64,000 nt of DNA from Proteles cristata cristata (taxonomy: Eukaryota > Chordata > Mammalia > Carnivora > Hyaenidae), in NCBI GenBank assembly GCA_017311185.1, contig JAESUZ010005173.1, positions 186,001 through 250,000 on the forward strand. The letters are read 5' to 3'. Shown one piece after another: positions 45,410 through 57,159 of this stretch (positions are counted from its first letter, which is position 1; every line of letters begins with the position of its first letter). Below the pieces are notes generated by a model. It saw only the letters and a program-made list of their open reading frames with translations. It was not told the origin of the DNA and searched no databases. Position numbers and translations under genes: made by a program.

Positions 45410-46283
45410 ATAAAATGAAATGATACTGTATGATTATTTCATTCTCAGAAATATATATTTTATAAAATTATGTGAACTTATAAACATACAAATGTATCAA
45501 TACTAAAGTTATATTTTATTTATTATGTTTTATTTATACTATATATTTATTTATATATTTTTTATTTTTCCTTAATAATATTTTGAGTTCTCTTTCTTTT
45601 CTGCTACTGCAAGTTGCATTTAGAAATGAATATATATCCTATGTTTTATTATATTTTTTGCTTTTTTTTACATATTGTATTGGTTAAAATATTCACTTGG
45701 ACTTGGTTCTAGAAGTGATATAAAATCAAATGACCATATTTTTCTCTGTTCCATTTTTTGAAAAAAATATAATCACTTTTTCCAAATTTTAATTAGTCTG
45801 AAATCCATTTGCTTTATTCATTAACTTTAATGGTTGTAAAAATTTCCTAAGCATAAACAAGTTGCAAATTAGATTAAATATGTCGTGTCTAATGTAGTTG
45901 TCTTAAAAGCTACATTATCCTCCATTATTATATAACTGGTATTCTAAATATCACATCTTTCCAACGTTTGACTAAACAGTCAAAGTTTGGTAACTTGATT
46001 TTTAAGGAATATAAAATGTTTTGATCAGAGAATTCATATGCTTCAGATCTCTGAGAGAACTACATGCATTTGGTAAATCATGCTAATGGTAGAAAAGCCT
46101 TACAAACAGTAAGAATGTTTTGCAAAGATTTTAAACACCTCATGCAAAGTTTACTTTCAGCATTCACTGCCACCATCAACAGAGACTAAAGTAGAGGAAA
46201 TATGAATGAAAGAGGCTGAAATTAATATAAAAGAAGTAGTAATCACTTTATTTGCTGAGTTATCATATTTATCATAATTATTT
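45410..46283. other. AT-rich DNA, no recognised feature
   Basis: Very AT-rich at 45430-45680. Nothing recognised. Confidence 0.45.
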
Positions 46284-46298
46284 AGAATATATAATACA

Positions 46299-46521
46299 GG
46301 GGCGCCTGGGTGGCTTAGTCGGTTAAGCGTCTGACTTTCGCTCAGGTCATGATCTCCCGGTTCGTGGGTTCGAGCCCCGCGTTGGGCTCTGTGCTGACTG
46401 CCAGGTCGGAGCCTGGAGCCTGTTTCAGTCTGTGTCTCCCTCTCTCTCTGACCCTCCCCTGCTCACTCTTACTCTCTCCTAGAAATAAAAAATAAAAAAA
46501 ATTATTAAAAAAAAAAAGAAA
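46299..46521 (+). mobile_element. Can-SINE, near-consensus, 15-bp TSD
   Basis: AGAATATATAATACA (46284-46298) and AGAATACATAATACA (46522-46536) differ at one base. The head GGGCGCCTGGGTGGCTTAG is perfect. CTGACTGCC subtype. Confidence 0.97.
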
Positions 46522-46536
46522 AGAATACATAATACA

Positions 46537-46900
46537 AAACAGTCAACTCAAACCATATACTTAAAGATATGTTCAGCCATTTATTTTAGGCAAAATTTTA
46601 AATATTAATTAACTGGTAGAATGAACTTTTCAACAAATAAGGCATATATACCTGTCCCTAGTGGATCTGAAAAACTTGTTCTAAATCTAACAAAAAGATA
46701 GGTTTCCTACAGTAAGAAGTGGAAAAATTTTCAAACCTTAACCTGGAATCACATTAAAATATTAGAATGTTTTGACCACAAAATAAGTAAAATAGTTCAA
46801 TTAGTAAATGCGATGGAAGAAAGGATGCAAAATTTAAAAACACTTTTTATTTAAAATTTGACCATGAGGTGAATATATTTGACTAGCACCTGAATGCTTT
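46537..46900. other. No recognised feature
   Basis: AT-rich DNA. Nothing recognised. Confidence 0.45.
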
Positions 46901-46917
46901 CCTAAATCTGAATCTGA

Positions 46918-47106
46918 GGCAAACCATGAGAGACTCTTGAATGCTGAGAAACAAACCAAGGACTGATCGATGTGGGGGGGAGGAGGGAGATGGGCATGGA
47001 GGAGGACACTTGTGGGGATGAGCACTGGGTGTTATATGGAAACCAATTTGACAATAAACTATTTGTAAATAAATAAATAAATAAAACATTTTAAAAAATT
47101 TAAAAA
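46918..47106 (+). mobile_element. Young L1 3' UTR-only insertion, exact 15-bp TSD
   Basis: TAAATCTGAATCTGA is at 46903-46917 and 47107-47121. The 189-bp insert holds only the 3' UTR (GGCAAACCATGAGAGACTC through CAATTTGACAATAAACTATTTG) and an AAAT-rich tail. It closely matches 33210-33360. Confidence 0.97.
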
Positions 47107-47121
47107 TAAATCTGAATCTGA

Positions 47122-47453
47122 ATGTATGTGTGTGTAAAAAATCATCATGAAATTTGTAGAAAAAGATTTGTTAAGCTGCTTTCTTACCTTAAAGTTTCAG
47201 AATTACAATGCTTTAAGATGTCTTTTCTATATTTCTGATAATTCATAGATTATGCATAGTCATTGATGTAACGAAATATACAATATTTGAATATCTCAGA
47301 ATTATATTTAGAAATAAGCTGTAGTAAGAGTATATATGAGCTCATTATATGTAGATTGAGCAAAATAACAGTATATTCTTCACTTACTGTACATTCCTAA
47401 AAACAATAAATAATTCAGAATAGTTTTCAAGAATACAAAGACAAAGGTTAAAT
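47122..47453. other. No recognised feature
   Basis: AT-rich DNA. Nothing recognised. Confidence 0.45.
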
Positions 47454-47471
47454 TGTAAATATCAAGTTCTT

Positions 47472-47505
47472 TTTTTTAATTTTTTAAAAATGTTTTATTT
47501 ATTTC

Positions 47506-47539
<34 letters not shown>

Positions 47540-47708
47540 CGTGAGCAAGAGAGGGTCAGAGAGAGAGGGAGTCATAGACTGAAACAAGATCCAGGCTCTG
47601 AGCTGGCAGTCAGCACAGAGCCTGACGCGGGGCTCGAACCCACGAACCGCGAGATCATGACCTAAGTGAAAGTTGGACGCTTAACCGACTAAGCCACCCA
47701 GGTGCCCC
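47472..47708 (-). mobile_element. Can-SINE, 18-bp TSD with one mismatch
   Basis: TGTAAATATCAAGTTCTT (47454-47471) and TGTAAATATCAAATTCTT (47709-47726) flank it. It has a long GA run (about 47510-47536). CTGACTGCC subtype. Confidence 0.97.
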
Positions 47709-47937
47709 TGTAAATATCAAATTCTTAAGATTAATAGGTATAAAAATGAGAAACAAAATTGTATTCAATGTTATCAAGCCTCTTTAAATGTGGCTTAAGT
47801 TTTAGAAGATGAGATTTAATAAATGGAAACGTTATTAATTGAAATATATTTTACACACAAGTATAAAAATACTTGAGTATATACAGCTGGGGAATTGACA
47901 AATACTAATACATAAGATATATAATAGGTATATGTAT

Positions 47938-48152
47938 TTTTTTAATGTTTTAATGTTTTATTTATATCTGAGATAGAGAGAGGCAGCATGAGCAGGGGAG
48001 CGTCATAGAGAGAGGGAAATACAGAATCTGAACTAGGCTACTGGCACTGAGAAGTCAGCACTGAGCCCGATGCCGGGCTCGAACTCGTGAAACGTGAGAT
48101 CATGACCCAAGCTGAAGTCAGACCCTTAACTGATGAGCCACCCAGGCACCCC
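47938..48152 (-). mobile_element. Can-SINE, 11-bp TSD
   Basis: GGTATATGTAT is at 47927-47937 and 48153-48163. Diverged body; head GATGAGCCACCCAGGCACCCC. Confidence 0.95.
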
Positions 48153-48163
48153 GGTATATGTAT

Positions 48164-48535
48164 ATTTTTAAATCATATATAAATATATATGACACATATT
48201 TGTGATATATATAGATAGATCATGATATATATGATAAATAAGTATACCATACATAAAAATAAGAAATCTGTATTACCTGGAACTTGCTTCCCTTTATAAT
48301 TTCCCCAATCCCTTTTTTAAACCAAAAAATGGAAGAAGTTATGACACCTCATTCACTGTAAAGGATAACACTGCATCAAGTAGTCATTTAGCATTGTAAG
48401 AGCTAATTCACTTAGTTGAGGGGCATGAAAATTTGAAACTCAATGATAAGTGATTTCTTAAAATGTTATTTCTGGGTTAATAGGTAATTGTGGTGGGTAG
48501 TCGCTGGACGTATGGAAGGTATTTCTCAACACTAA
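48164..48535. other. No recognised feature
   Basis: Starts with AT dinucleotide-rich sequence (48160-48240). Nothing else recognised. Confidence 0.45.
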
Positions 48536-48538
48536 TGT

Positions 48539-48780
48539 GGGGTTCCTGGGTGGCTTAGTTGGTTAAGCATCTGACTAACGGTCAGGTTATGATCTCTCAG
48601 TCTGTGAATTTGAGCCTGAATCTGGCTCTGTGCTGATAGATTAGAGCCTGGAGCCTGCTTCGGATTCGGTGTATCCCTCTCTCTCTGTCCCTCCTCCCAC
48701 TCATGCTCTGTCTCTGTTTCTCTCTCTCTCTTAAATTTTTAATTTTAAATTTAATTTAAAAAAAAATTTTTTTTTTAAAT
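48539..48780 (+). mobile_element. Can-SINE
   Basis: GTTCCTGGGTGGCTTAGTTGG head, diverged centre, CT-rich block, and a tail of alternating A and T runs. Confidence 0.9.
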
Positions 48781-49335
48781 AAAGAAAACTGATATTATGT
48801 GTAAGTGACAGAATCTAGGGTGGTTGGATTAGTTGATGGAGGCTTTGTATAGACTTTAAACAGTATGAATCAAAAGACTGAGAATCTTTCTTCATTGGTA
48901 TGAAACCACCAGTAAAGAAAGATAGCAACTCCTGCATAGACATTGGGTTATAAATACCATAATTCAAGAAAATAATATCATTAGGTATTCAAAAGAAAAG
49001 AGACAAAAATAAGAAATAGATATAGATTTACTTTCAGATGTACCTGGCTAAGATTTCAATAATTCATGAAAAGGGCACTTTTGCTCCCTATTAGGAGATA
49101 CACATTTGCTTGATTTTAATTTATAATTAATGGCCAGTTCATTTTTTAAAACTCGAGTTTATGAGTCATTTTAGAGTCTAGAATATATCTTGTACTATGT
49201 ATCAAAATGCTAGAATTTTATTTATAAAAGTGTCTACTATCATTATGCAAATACCATACTGATGTTCTTTCATGCTGCAGTACCTCTGAGGAAGTTGTTT
49301 TAAGACATAAAAATTATTGTTTAAAATGGGAACTT
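48781..49335. other. No recognised feature
   Basis: AT-rich DNA. Nothing recognised. Confidence 0.45.
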
Positions 49336-49337
49336 TT

Positions 49338-49498
49338 GGGGTGGCCTGGCTAGTTCGGTTGAACATTCAACTCTTGATTTTGGCTCAAGTTATGATCTCA
49401 CCGTTTTGAGATGGACCCTGTGTGGGGGTTCTCACCAGACAAACCCCTCCTCCGCTCATGTGCACCTTCTCTGCCTCTCACAAAAAATAATAATAACA
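49338..49498 (+). mobile_element. Can-SINE, diverged
   Basis: GTGGCCTGGCTAGTTCGGTTGAAC, TTATGATCTCACCG and CTCTGCCTCTCACAAAAAATAATAA mark an old copy with a shortened middle. Confidence 0.82.
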
Positions 49499-51230
49499 AA
49501 AATCACAAATGGAAAAACAACCTTACAGAGAAATATAAGGAAATATTTACATCAGACATAAATATTGAGAGGAGCAAAAAAAGGTGAAATCTGAAGAAAG
49601 TATTTTCAGCAGAAAGAAAAAACAATGTTGAAGGAATAAAGAATGTCATGAGTTAAAGTGAAGAAGAGAGAGTCAAATTAAAGCAAGGTAATGGAAGGAA
49701 TGCTTAGAAGAAAGGTGGCAGATAGAGGGGATTGCTCATCAACAATTGAGAGTTGTAGAGAACAGATTAGTTTGGGAAGGAATAGAAAAAAGGGCAACTT
49801 TAAGTCATATTTGAAAGTGTGCACAGCATTTAGAGAAAAGAACAAAGAAAAAATTATTCATGAGGAGAACCAAACATTTGGTTACCAACTCAGCCTCCCA
49901 GACCCATTTATGGGACAGGTGGAAAACAAATGATCTCTAAGTTATTTGGAAATTAGATGACAGAGTAATTAAAGCATTTTCTTTGTCCATAACATAGCTG
50001 TGCTACCAAGTAATCTCCCCTTCATTTTCAAGATGTTTTTGAAAGAATAAACTCTACCTCCACGCTTCACATATTCTGATTTTGAATTCTTTTATTTGTT
50101 CATCCTTTTGCATTTATTTTTTTAAGTCACAGATGTTCATATTGCAACAATGTTCTAGAAAAATGTTTCTAGCTGCAATGAAGTGTTTCTGTGAAGCCAT
50201 ACAAATACTTTCCACTGGCACACCTCAAGTTAGTGGCATGTGGTGGTTGAGGAAAATATGTTGTTTGAGATGCTGTATCTGTGAACCCAACTGGACAGTA
50301 TGGGGAAAACTTATATTGAAAAACAAATTAAATTTAAATCCTGTGGGTAAAACAACAAACATTTGAGGAAGGAAATGAAAAAGATGCATTAGCACATCCT
50401 TCTCATTGAAGGAGAAGGATTTCTGATGAGCTAACATTTTATTTTTCATGTATTTCCTATGACTGAGTAAAATAATAGGGGTAGGCAACTTGACTGATGT
50501 GCGTCTCCATCTGAGTCAGGTTTCCATTTCCGTTGTCGAATCCACTAGTAATTACATTCCCCATTCAAAGGATGCATGATCTGCCACAATTCTCCCTCCA
50601 GTTCCCGTCACTTGTGTTCATTATCATTCCAGTTCTGCCTCTAATTTTGATCGCCGCTCCACTTATTTCCTTAATTCATAACTCTTCTCTGTATTGAGCT
50701 CCCAATGTCTCTGTCACTCTCAAAATGTTAACCCCATGTTATCAAAGTTGTCCAAAACAATGACTATATTAACAGGACCAACATAAACAACTTCGTATCA
50801 TTTACAAATGAACTAACAACTTCTGCTTTTATCCAGTACCATATAACTACTTTTTGATTTTTATAACTGAAGAATTCCAGAAAATATAATATTTTGGCTG
50901 GAAAATATTATTTATTTTCATAACTTCCCAATGGCCTTAAAATTTACATATGAAAATGTTTTACAAAGTGTAAAAATAATATGCTCAAATATCTCTATAT
51001 TAGATTGTGAGATTTACTCTATATACTTCTGAACCTTTGACTTTTAGATAATGTGTACCACTTAATAAGCTGCAGTGCACTAAACAATAGAAAAGAGTTA
51101 TATCCAGATCTTATTTGTGTTTTGAATAAATTGCAAACTCAGACAACACTATTATACACACAATTGCATAACTTAGAACTTAGAATCAGAAAGGTATGCA
51201 GATATTTCAGAAATACCTAAAAATATACTT
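49499..51230. other. No recognised feature
   Basis: About 1.7 kb of unique-looking DNA. The 80- and 94-aa ORFs at 49691-49933 and 50082-50366 show no domain or upstream gene signal, and the second is overlapped by a minus-strand ORF of similar size. I treat all as chance. Confidence 0.45.
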
Positions 51231-51236
51231 CTTTTT

Positions 51237-51448
51237 AAACTATTTTTAAGTTTATTTATTTATTTATTTAGAGCATGTGTGCTCACAAACAAGTAAAGGA
51301 GGGACAGAGAAAGAGGGAGAGAATCCCAAGCAGGCTCTCTGCTCAGCCCACAGTCAGACCTGGGGCTCCATCTCAGGAATCATAAAATCATGACCTAAGC
51401 CAACATAAAGAGTCAGTCACTTAAATGATTGAGCCATCCAGGTTCCCC
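51237..51448 (-). mobile_element. Can-SINE, old
   Basis: GTTTATTTATTTATTTATTTAG, CAAGCAGGCTCTCTGCTC and ATTGAGCCATCCAGGTTCCCC give antisense order. AAATATACTTCTTTTT and AAATATAATTCTATTT flank it imperfectly. Confidence 0.87.
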
Positions 51449-53980
51449 AAAATATAATTCTATTTAACAATTTGAAACAACAATATGCCATATTGTTGAG
51501 GCAAAGAAAACCTAAGAAAAGATCACAGAAATTATTCATTTTAATAAAATAACATTAGGATAATAATAATATGCACATATTGTGATATGTATGACAGTTT
51601 GAATAGTAATGGCTTTCCAAATGATTTTGTTATGTTTTAGTTAAAATATAAAAACACTACAAAACTACATTATTTTAATTATTTATCAATACATTTATTA
51701 TATTTAAAAACATCTTACCTGGGTGATATTATTGTAATATGCACTCTTTTCATAATTTTTATCTTACTCTTAGTGTCTAATATAAACTATATTTGTCTAT
51801 CTCAAAGAATACTAATTCCCCAAACTATATATGTATATATATATATATATATAATTCAAGAATATGGGGTAGAATATTTTACTTTAAAACACAAAACTTT
51901 AACTATCTTGATTTTGAACTACTGTGGATATATTTCATCAGTTATTAACATTCCCGTTTCAGGTTAATATCAAGTCATCAAAAATTTGGAGTACTCTTGA
52001 CCCTTTTCCCAATGTGTAAATTAGTAATATAATGACAATATTCAGACAGGCAAATATAGACTATGCTCCCTTTGATGAAAGCAACGTGAGGTATGGCTTC
52101 CCTACTGAGAATCATCCTAGTTTGTAAAATAGTAATTTAGAATGGCTATCTCTGCAAAATATATTGAAAGAAAGAAAATCTGGAAAACATAATCTGCAAC
52201 ACCTTTATATGTCATTTTATATTTCTTTTTTTATTATATGATTTGGAACATAATGTAAAGGAAGGAGAGTTTCCACAAATTGTCAAAAAATTATTTTATC
52301 CATAGTATTCTGACTTTGATTTTTATTTTCTTTCCAGATTTAATTTGAAAGGAAACAATGCAGTATTGTGTATGTACAGAAAATGATGATTTCAAAAAAT
52401 AAAGAATTATTTTTTCATTTGGAAAACTAAATGCTTTAATTACTGGCATAATATAGATGTTTGCACATAAACATTAAATATCAATCTAGCATTTTCAGGT
52501 TTCATTTTTCTGTTGTTATTTAATCCCTCTTCACCACTCTTTCAGTTTCTTCTCTCTTTTCCATTTTTAGCATAATTAAACTGTTTCCCAGTCACCTCTG
52601 GATATACTGAATGTAGCGTTTTCCAACAATGGCAAACATATTTTGGCTTACAAACCAGTATCAAATATTAATTTCATTTTGTTTCTGAGAAGTCAATATT
52701 TTCTTTATACAAAAGATATCGGAAGCAGTAGAAATCAAAACTCTTTGAACTTTATAGTATTTGAAAATAACTCCATGAATATTTTATTTTATTTTATTTT
52801 TGAAGCTTTTATTTTAAAAAGTCATAACATTGGACATTTATTTAAGAAATTTTGTGCCTATGGCTGGTGTATCATTCACAATATAAGTACATATTTTTAT
52901 AATATTAAATTGTTTAAATGTTAGAAGTATTGAAAGAGCACTTAGAGCTACTATTAAAAATCTGAGGCTAAGACATGAATATTTTTTTGAACTATAGAGG
53001 TCATATGTCAGCATCCCTCCATTGGCGTTTATTACAGAATTAGTTAATCTTCATTAACCTTCATCAATTGATTATCAAAAACAGCTTGAAAAAAGAATCA
53101 CTTTCAGAAAACAGAAATAATTTCCAAGGCTTAGCTGGCAAGTTATTAACAAAAGATTTATGAATTCAAATAAACTATTTTACTGAATATTATTATAGAG
53201 TTTAGAATAGATGCATATTAAATAGCAAATAAAAGAGATTATTCATTCAACAGTTTGGTGGCTATTATGCTAATCAGATCATCTGTCTAAAAAGTGTCCA
53301 TATGGACATTTTCTGTAAATGTTTTCTTTATTTCCATATTGTATGCCAATCTCCTCCCAGGTCGAGATAGAAGTTATGTTAAAAATTGGTTAACTAAAGA
53401 TGACAATAAATTATTTTACAATTTTAGTTGCAAAAAGCTAGCAGACATTTCTGAAATTATGTGTAAAATGTATGTATGTATATATATTATATATTACACA
53501 TGTAATATTTTATTTGGAATTTAATTTACATGAAGAACATTTATGAAATTCATATGAATTTGAGGTGTTTCCAGTCAATTGGGTTTTTCCTACCTCATTT
53601 TGTTTTGCCATAATAAAGTGAGATTTGCCATCTCGTGAGTAGAATATATAGCACCAAAGGAAAAATAATGTGAATAGAACACTATAATAGTTATGCAAGT
53701 GTATATTCATATATATTGTTAGAATTCAAACTTACAGGCAAATATGAATGTTTTGCTTAGTATATTATATTTAATATATATACACAACTAAATAAAGACT
53801 AAGTTGCATTGAATTGGGCAAAAATTTTCCAAAATAAAATATATAATTTTTTTACTTTTTTGCTACTAAATGTTTATAACTCAAGAGGATATATTCCAAT
53901 GTATATATATACTTGCAACATAAAACTGGCTAAAAGAAAGAAAAAATTTCAGAGAATATACAAAGACGTGAAAAAGAATA
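51449..53980. other. AT-rich DNA, no recognised gene
   Basis: About 2.5 kb with no repeat family recognised other than short AT microsatellites. ORFs of 60-93 aa are AT-biased and unremarkable. Confidence 0.45.
51825..51853 (+). repeat. (AT)n microsatellite
   Basis: TATATATGTATATATATATA-type run, about 14 units with one interruption. Confidence 0.92.
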
Positions 53981-53982
53981 CA

Positions 53983-55001
53983 CAGTTGATCTTCATTATT
54001 TGTGAATTTGCATCTCCAGTATAACTCATTTATAACCCAGAATCAATACTTGTGGCACTTTTATGGTTATTCACAGGTGGTCAGAGCAACTAAAAAATGG
54101 AGTCACCTAAGGTGCACATTCCCAGCTAGATTGAACAAAGTCATATTTTGTCTTATTGTTTTAACTCTCACAATGCAAACAAGAGTCTTATTACAGGCTC
54201 TTTAGTGCAACCTTTTCATCCCGCATTTTTGCAGTTTTTATTGACAGTTTTGCTTTAAAATGAGTCCTAAAGATAGTGCTAAAATGCTGTCTGGTGTTCT
54301 TGTGTACAAAAAGGATGTGATGTGACTTACAGAGAAAATGTCTGTTAGATAAGCTTTGTTCAAGCATGAGTTACAGTACTGTTGGCCATGAGTTCAATGT
54401 TAATGAATCAATAATATGGACGTACAGAAAAAGGAAAAGTAAATTTGCTGAACTGTATATAAGGCTACTTTAAAAAGTGCTAAATTAACATCTATAGTGC
54501 ATAATGAATCTGTGGGAAAATGGCAAATTTATGGATTCTTGAGATGATGACCAATTTTCTCAAAAAAGGCAGAGTGGACAGCATTGTTGTCAGGCTGAGA
54601 CCATAGAAATTTACAATCACCTTACTCAGCATCAGGAAAATGTTAAACCTTTCTTGATGAGTACCGAATGCTTCAAAAGGCAATACAGTATGAAAAATGT
54701 CAAACTCGCAGGTGAAGCAGGTTCTGCAGGTCAGGAGGCTATGGAAGAATTTTTTAAATATCTGCTAAGAAAAGAGTTATGTAGAACTGCAAGTGTTCTT
54801 TGCTGATGGGAATGGCTTATTTTTTTAAGAACAGAAGGAATCTATGTGATGCAAAGCATTTCAGTTGATAAAGTTGTGACCAGAGGCTCACAAGAACCTG
54901 ATCTTGTATTTTCCTTAGAGACATGAGTTCGGTATTTGCTAGTCCAGTGTCTGCAGTGGCTTTACGGAAAAGAACTACTCCAAATAGCAATGATTGACTC
55001 T
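53983..55001 (+). mobile_element. Tigger/pogo-type DNA transposon fossil
   Basis: The left end CAGTTGATCTTCATTATTTG and the right end (reverse complement near AGAGTCAATCATTGCTATTTG) form decayed terminal inverted repeats. At about 1.0 kb it is less than half an autonomous Tigger (about 2.4 kb as I recall), so the middle and end of the transposase are deleted. The subfamily is not assigned. Confidence 0.8.
54260..54840 (+). pseudogene. Tigger transposase remnant (N-terminal part)
   Basis: Pogo/Tigger transposases bind terminal repeats through paired helix-turn-helix (CENP-B-like) domains and cut with a DDE catalytic core. Conceptual plus-strand reading from the ATG at about 54260 gives an MSPKDS-like start, then a segment resembling LTEKMSVR and a helix-turn-helix-like stretch SYSTVGHEFNVNESIIW. 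Farther on, GEAGSAGQEAMEEFF and DGNGLFF resemble the region leading to the first catalytic aspartate. Stops and frameshifts are frequent, and the sequence jumps to the 3' non-coding end soon after. The catalytic core is missing, so it is inactive. Confidence 0.72.
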
Positions 55002-55058
55002 AATAGTAAACTTTAAAGACAAACCCTGAGCGAACAGAAATAGAATGCATAATTTTTT

Positions 55059-55142
55059 TAGTTTTTGTTTAAATTCCAGTCAGTTAACATATAGTGTATA
55101 TTAGGTCCAAGGGTATGATGTAGTGATTCAACACTTCTATAC
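55059..55142 (-). mobile_element. L1 3' stub with TSD
   Basis: TTTAAATTCCAGTCAGTTAACATATAGTG and TTAGGTCCAAGGGTATGATG are the complement of a carnivore L1 3' end, as at 21990-22070. TAGAATGCATAATTTTTTTA (55041) and TAGAATGCATATTTTTAA (55143) flank the ~84-bp insert. Confidence 0.83.
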
Positions 55143-55301
55143 TAGAATGCATATTTTTAAAACCAGCAAAAGTGCAGAAAGCGCTTAAATTTAAAGCATA
55201 TTGGGGAAAAGGTATGTTATGAAATAAAAGAGTTAAGAGAAACTATATGAACAGCAAACAAAGATAATTCATGTAAACACTCCATTTAGAAGACAAATAT
55301 A

Positions 55302-55486
55302 TTTTTTTAAGTTTATTTCTTTTGAGAGAGACAGAAAGAGTGTGGGTCGGGGAAGGACTGAGAAAGTAAGCAAGCTCAGCACTATCAGCATAGGGGTCTT
55401 ATGGGGCTTGAATTCCTGAAACCATGAGATCACAACCTGAGCTGAAACCGTCGGATGCTTAACCCACTGAGCCACTCAGGAGCCCT
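55302..55486 (-). mobile_element. Can-SINE
   Basis: TTTTGAGAGAGACAGAAAGAG, AAACCATGAGATCACAACC and CCCACTGAGCCACTCAGGAGCCC give antisense order. Confidence 0.9.
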
Positions 55487-56545
55487 GAAAGAAACATATT
55501 TTCAAAGTTGATAAAACAGCAAAAGACAAGCCATAAAAACAGAGAAAGATCAAGTTATATTAGATGATAGATAAATGATAGATAGGTAGATGGATATAAA
55601 CAGATGAGCCAACTAGATAAAAGTTGTTTAAGTCCAAACACATTGGATATAGAAAAGATGGCAACATGTTATAAACAGGCATCTCACTTACCAGAAACGA
55701 TACAGTAATTCTAAGTTTATAAACACCTAACATAACATTCGATCCATACAAAGCAAACCTAGAGGACATTAAGTTAAAATTTAACATCTAAAATACATAC
55801 TCACAAGTTTTCTGCTTAGGATTTAGGAACTTGAAAAGGGTTTCACTCCTCTCCTAATAAATAATAAAAAGATAAACAATATACAAAAGTATAACTGTTC
55901 TTGAGTTTATAACTTACTTTGAGGATAACCACCTCACCTGGAATCTAAGGAGAAACAGACGTCTCCATGAAGGCGCCTCCAAAAAGCGAGGAGACATCAC
56001 CACTGGCTGTGTAAGTAAGACCAGTTTTCCATACACGTGTGTAAGAATTCTGCAAAAATGTTTGACAGTTTTCTACAGGCTGCTAGTAGTAGTGAAGGCT
56101 ACTATGAGCAGACAGGCTCGCTGAGAGCCACAGACACAGGGAAATTCATTCCCACTAACAGGTTTTCATTATGGATCTTACATGTTAAGATAAAACAAAA
56201 CAAACAAATAAAAAGAACAAGCAAACAAAATTGAGGACAAAGTGGGATATCAGAAGGAATCACTCTCAGTAGTGCAGGCCTGGAGCGAGGCTGAGTGGCT
56301 GGGGTGGGGGGCAATCAGTACAAGTCATTGACATTCTAGAAAACAAAGACAGAAGCAGGGGAAGAGTTGGAAAGACAAAGGCCAATAAGTTTTTTCAAAT
56401 TATAATAAAAATCAAACTACATGTTCAAGAATTTCTGAGAACTTAAATAAAGACAAATATCAATAACACAGGTATACACTCGACAGAAATAAAATGTTAA
56501 AAGCAGCTGGAGAAAAAAACAAAATACGTATAGAAAAAAATTAAA
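55487..56545. other. No recognised feature
   Basis: About 1 kb. The more GC-balanced part near 55930-56330 has no gene or repeat I can identify. Confidence 0.45.
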
Positions 56546-56548
56546 AAG

Positions 56549-56767
56549 GGGGCACCTGGGTGGCTCAGTCGGTTAGGGGTCAGACTACAGCTCAGGTCAT
56601 GATCACAGTCTGTGAGTTGGAGCCCCACCTCAGGCTCTGTGCTGACAGCTTAGAGCTTGGACTCTGCTTCAGATTGTGTCTCCCACTATCTGCCCCTCTA
56701 CTGCTCAAACTTTGTCTCTCACTCTCTCTCAAAAATAAAGAAAAACATTAAAAAAAAAAAAGAAAAA
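56549..56767 (+). mobile_element. Can-SINE
   Basis: GGCACCTGGGTGGCTCAGTCGG head, GTGCTGACAGCTTAGAGC, CT-rich block and CAAAAATAAAGAAAAAC tail. Confidence 0.94.
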
Positions 56768-56803
56768 AGAAAAAAAATGTGTCTGGGAACAAACCAAAAA
56801 ACT

Positions 56804-56893
56804 CTGTTTTTAGATTCTGCCCCTTCTGTGCATATGCTCTCTCGCTCTCTCAAAAATGATAAGTAAACAGTAAAAAAAAAAAAAAAAAAAAAA
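56804..56893 (+). mobile_element. Truncated Can-SINE 3' end
   Basis: TAGATTCTGCCCCTTCTGTG, the TCTCTC block and a pure A run of about 22. No head is present. It follows the preceding SINE closely. Confidence 0.78.
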
Positions 56894-56894
56894 G

Positions 56895-57155
56895 AATGGA
56901 GAGGCTTGAAGGTATGGGTTATTGTAAAAACTGAGAACTTTCTAGGTATGAATTCATTTTTATGTATCCTGTGTGTGATTTCTCCTGAATCTGAGAATTG
57001 ATCTTTCAAAAGGTCTGTAATTTGTCAGTAAATCTCACTAATAAATATTTGAGACTCTAACATATGGTAGTCATTTTTTACCTGTCTTCCATGTCACTTA
57101 CTCCTTCCTCCTTATTGTACATTTTTATACTTTTAACCATTAGACTTAATTCGAT
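56895..57155. other. No recognised feature
   Basis: Nothing recognised. Confidence 0.4.
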
Positions 57156-57159
57156 CAAG

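Noticed and set aside
46299..46380. tRNA-like sequence with internal A and B boxes
   Set aside because: It is the tRNA-Lys-derived head of a SINE with TSDs, not a standalone tRNA gene. The same applies to the other SINE heads.
50082..50488. Overlapping 94-aa and 87-aa ORFs as a small gene
   Set aside because: No domain, no splice or promoter context, and ORFs of this length are expected by chance in 64 kb.
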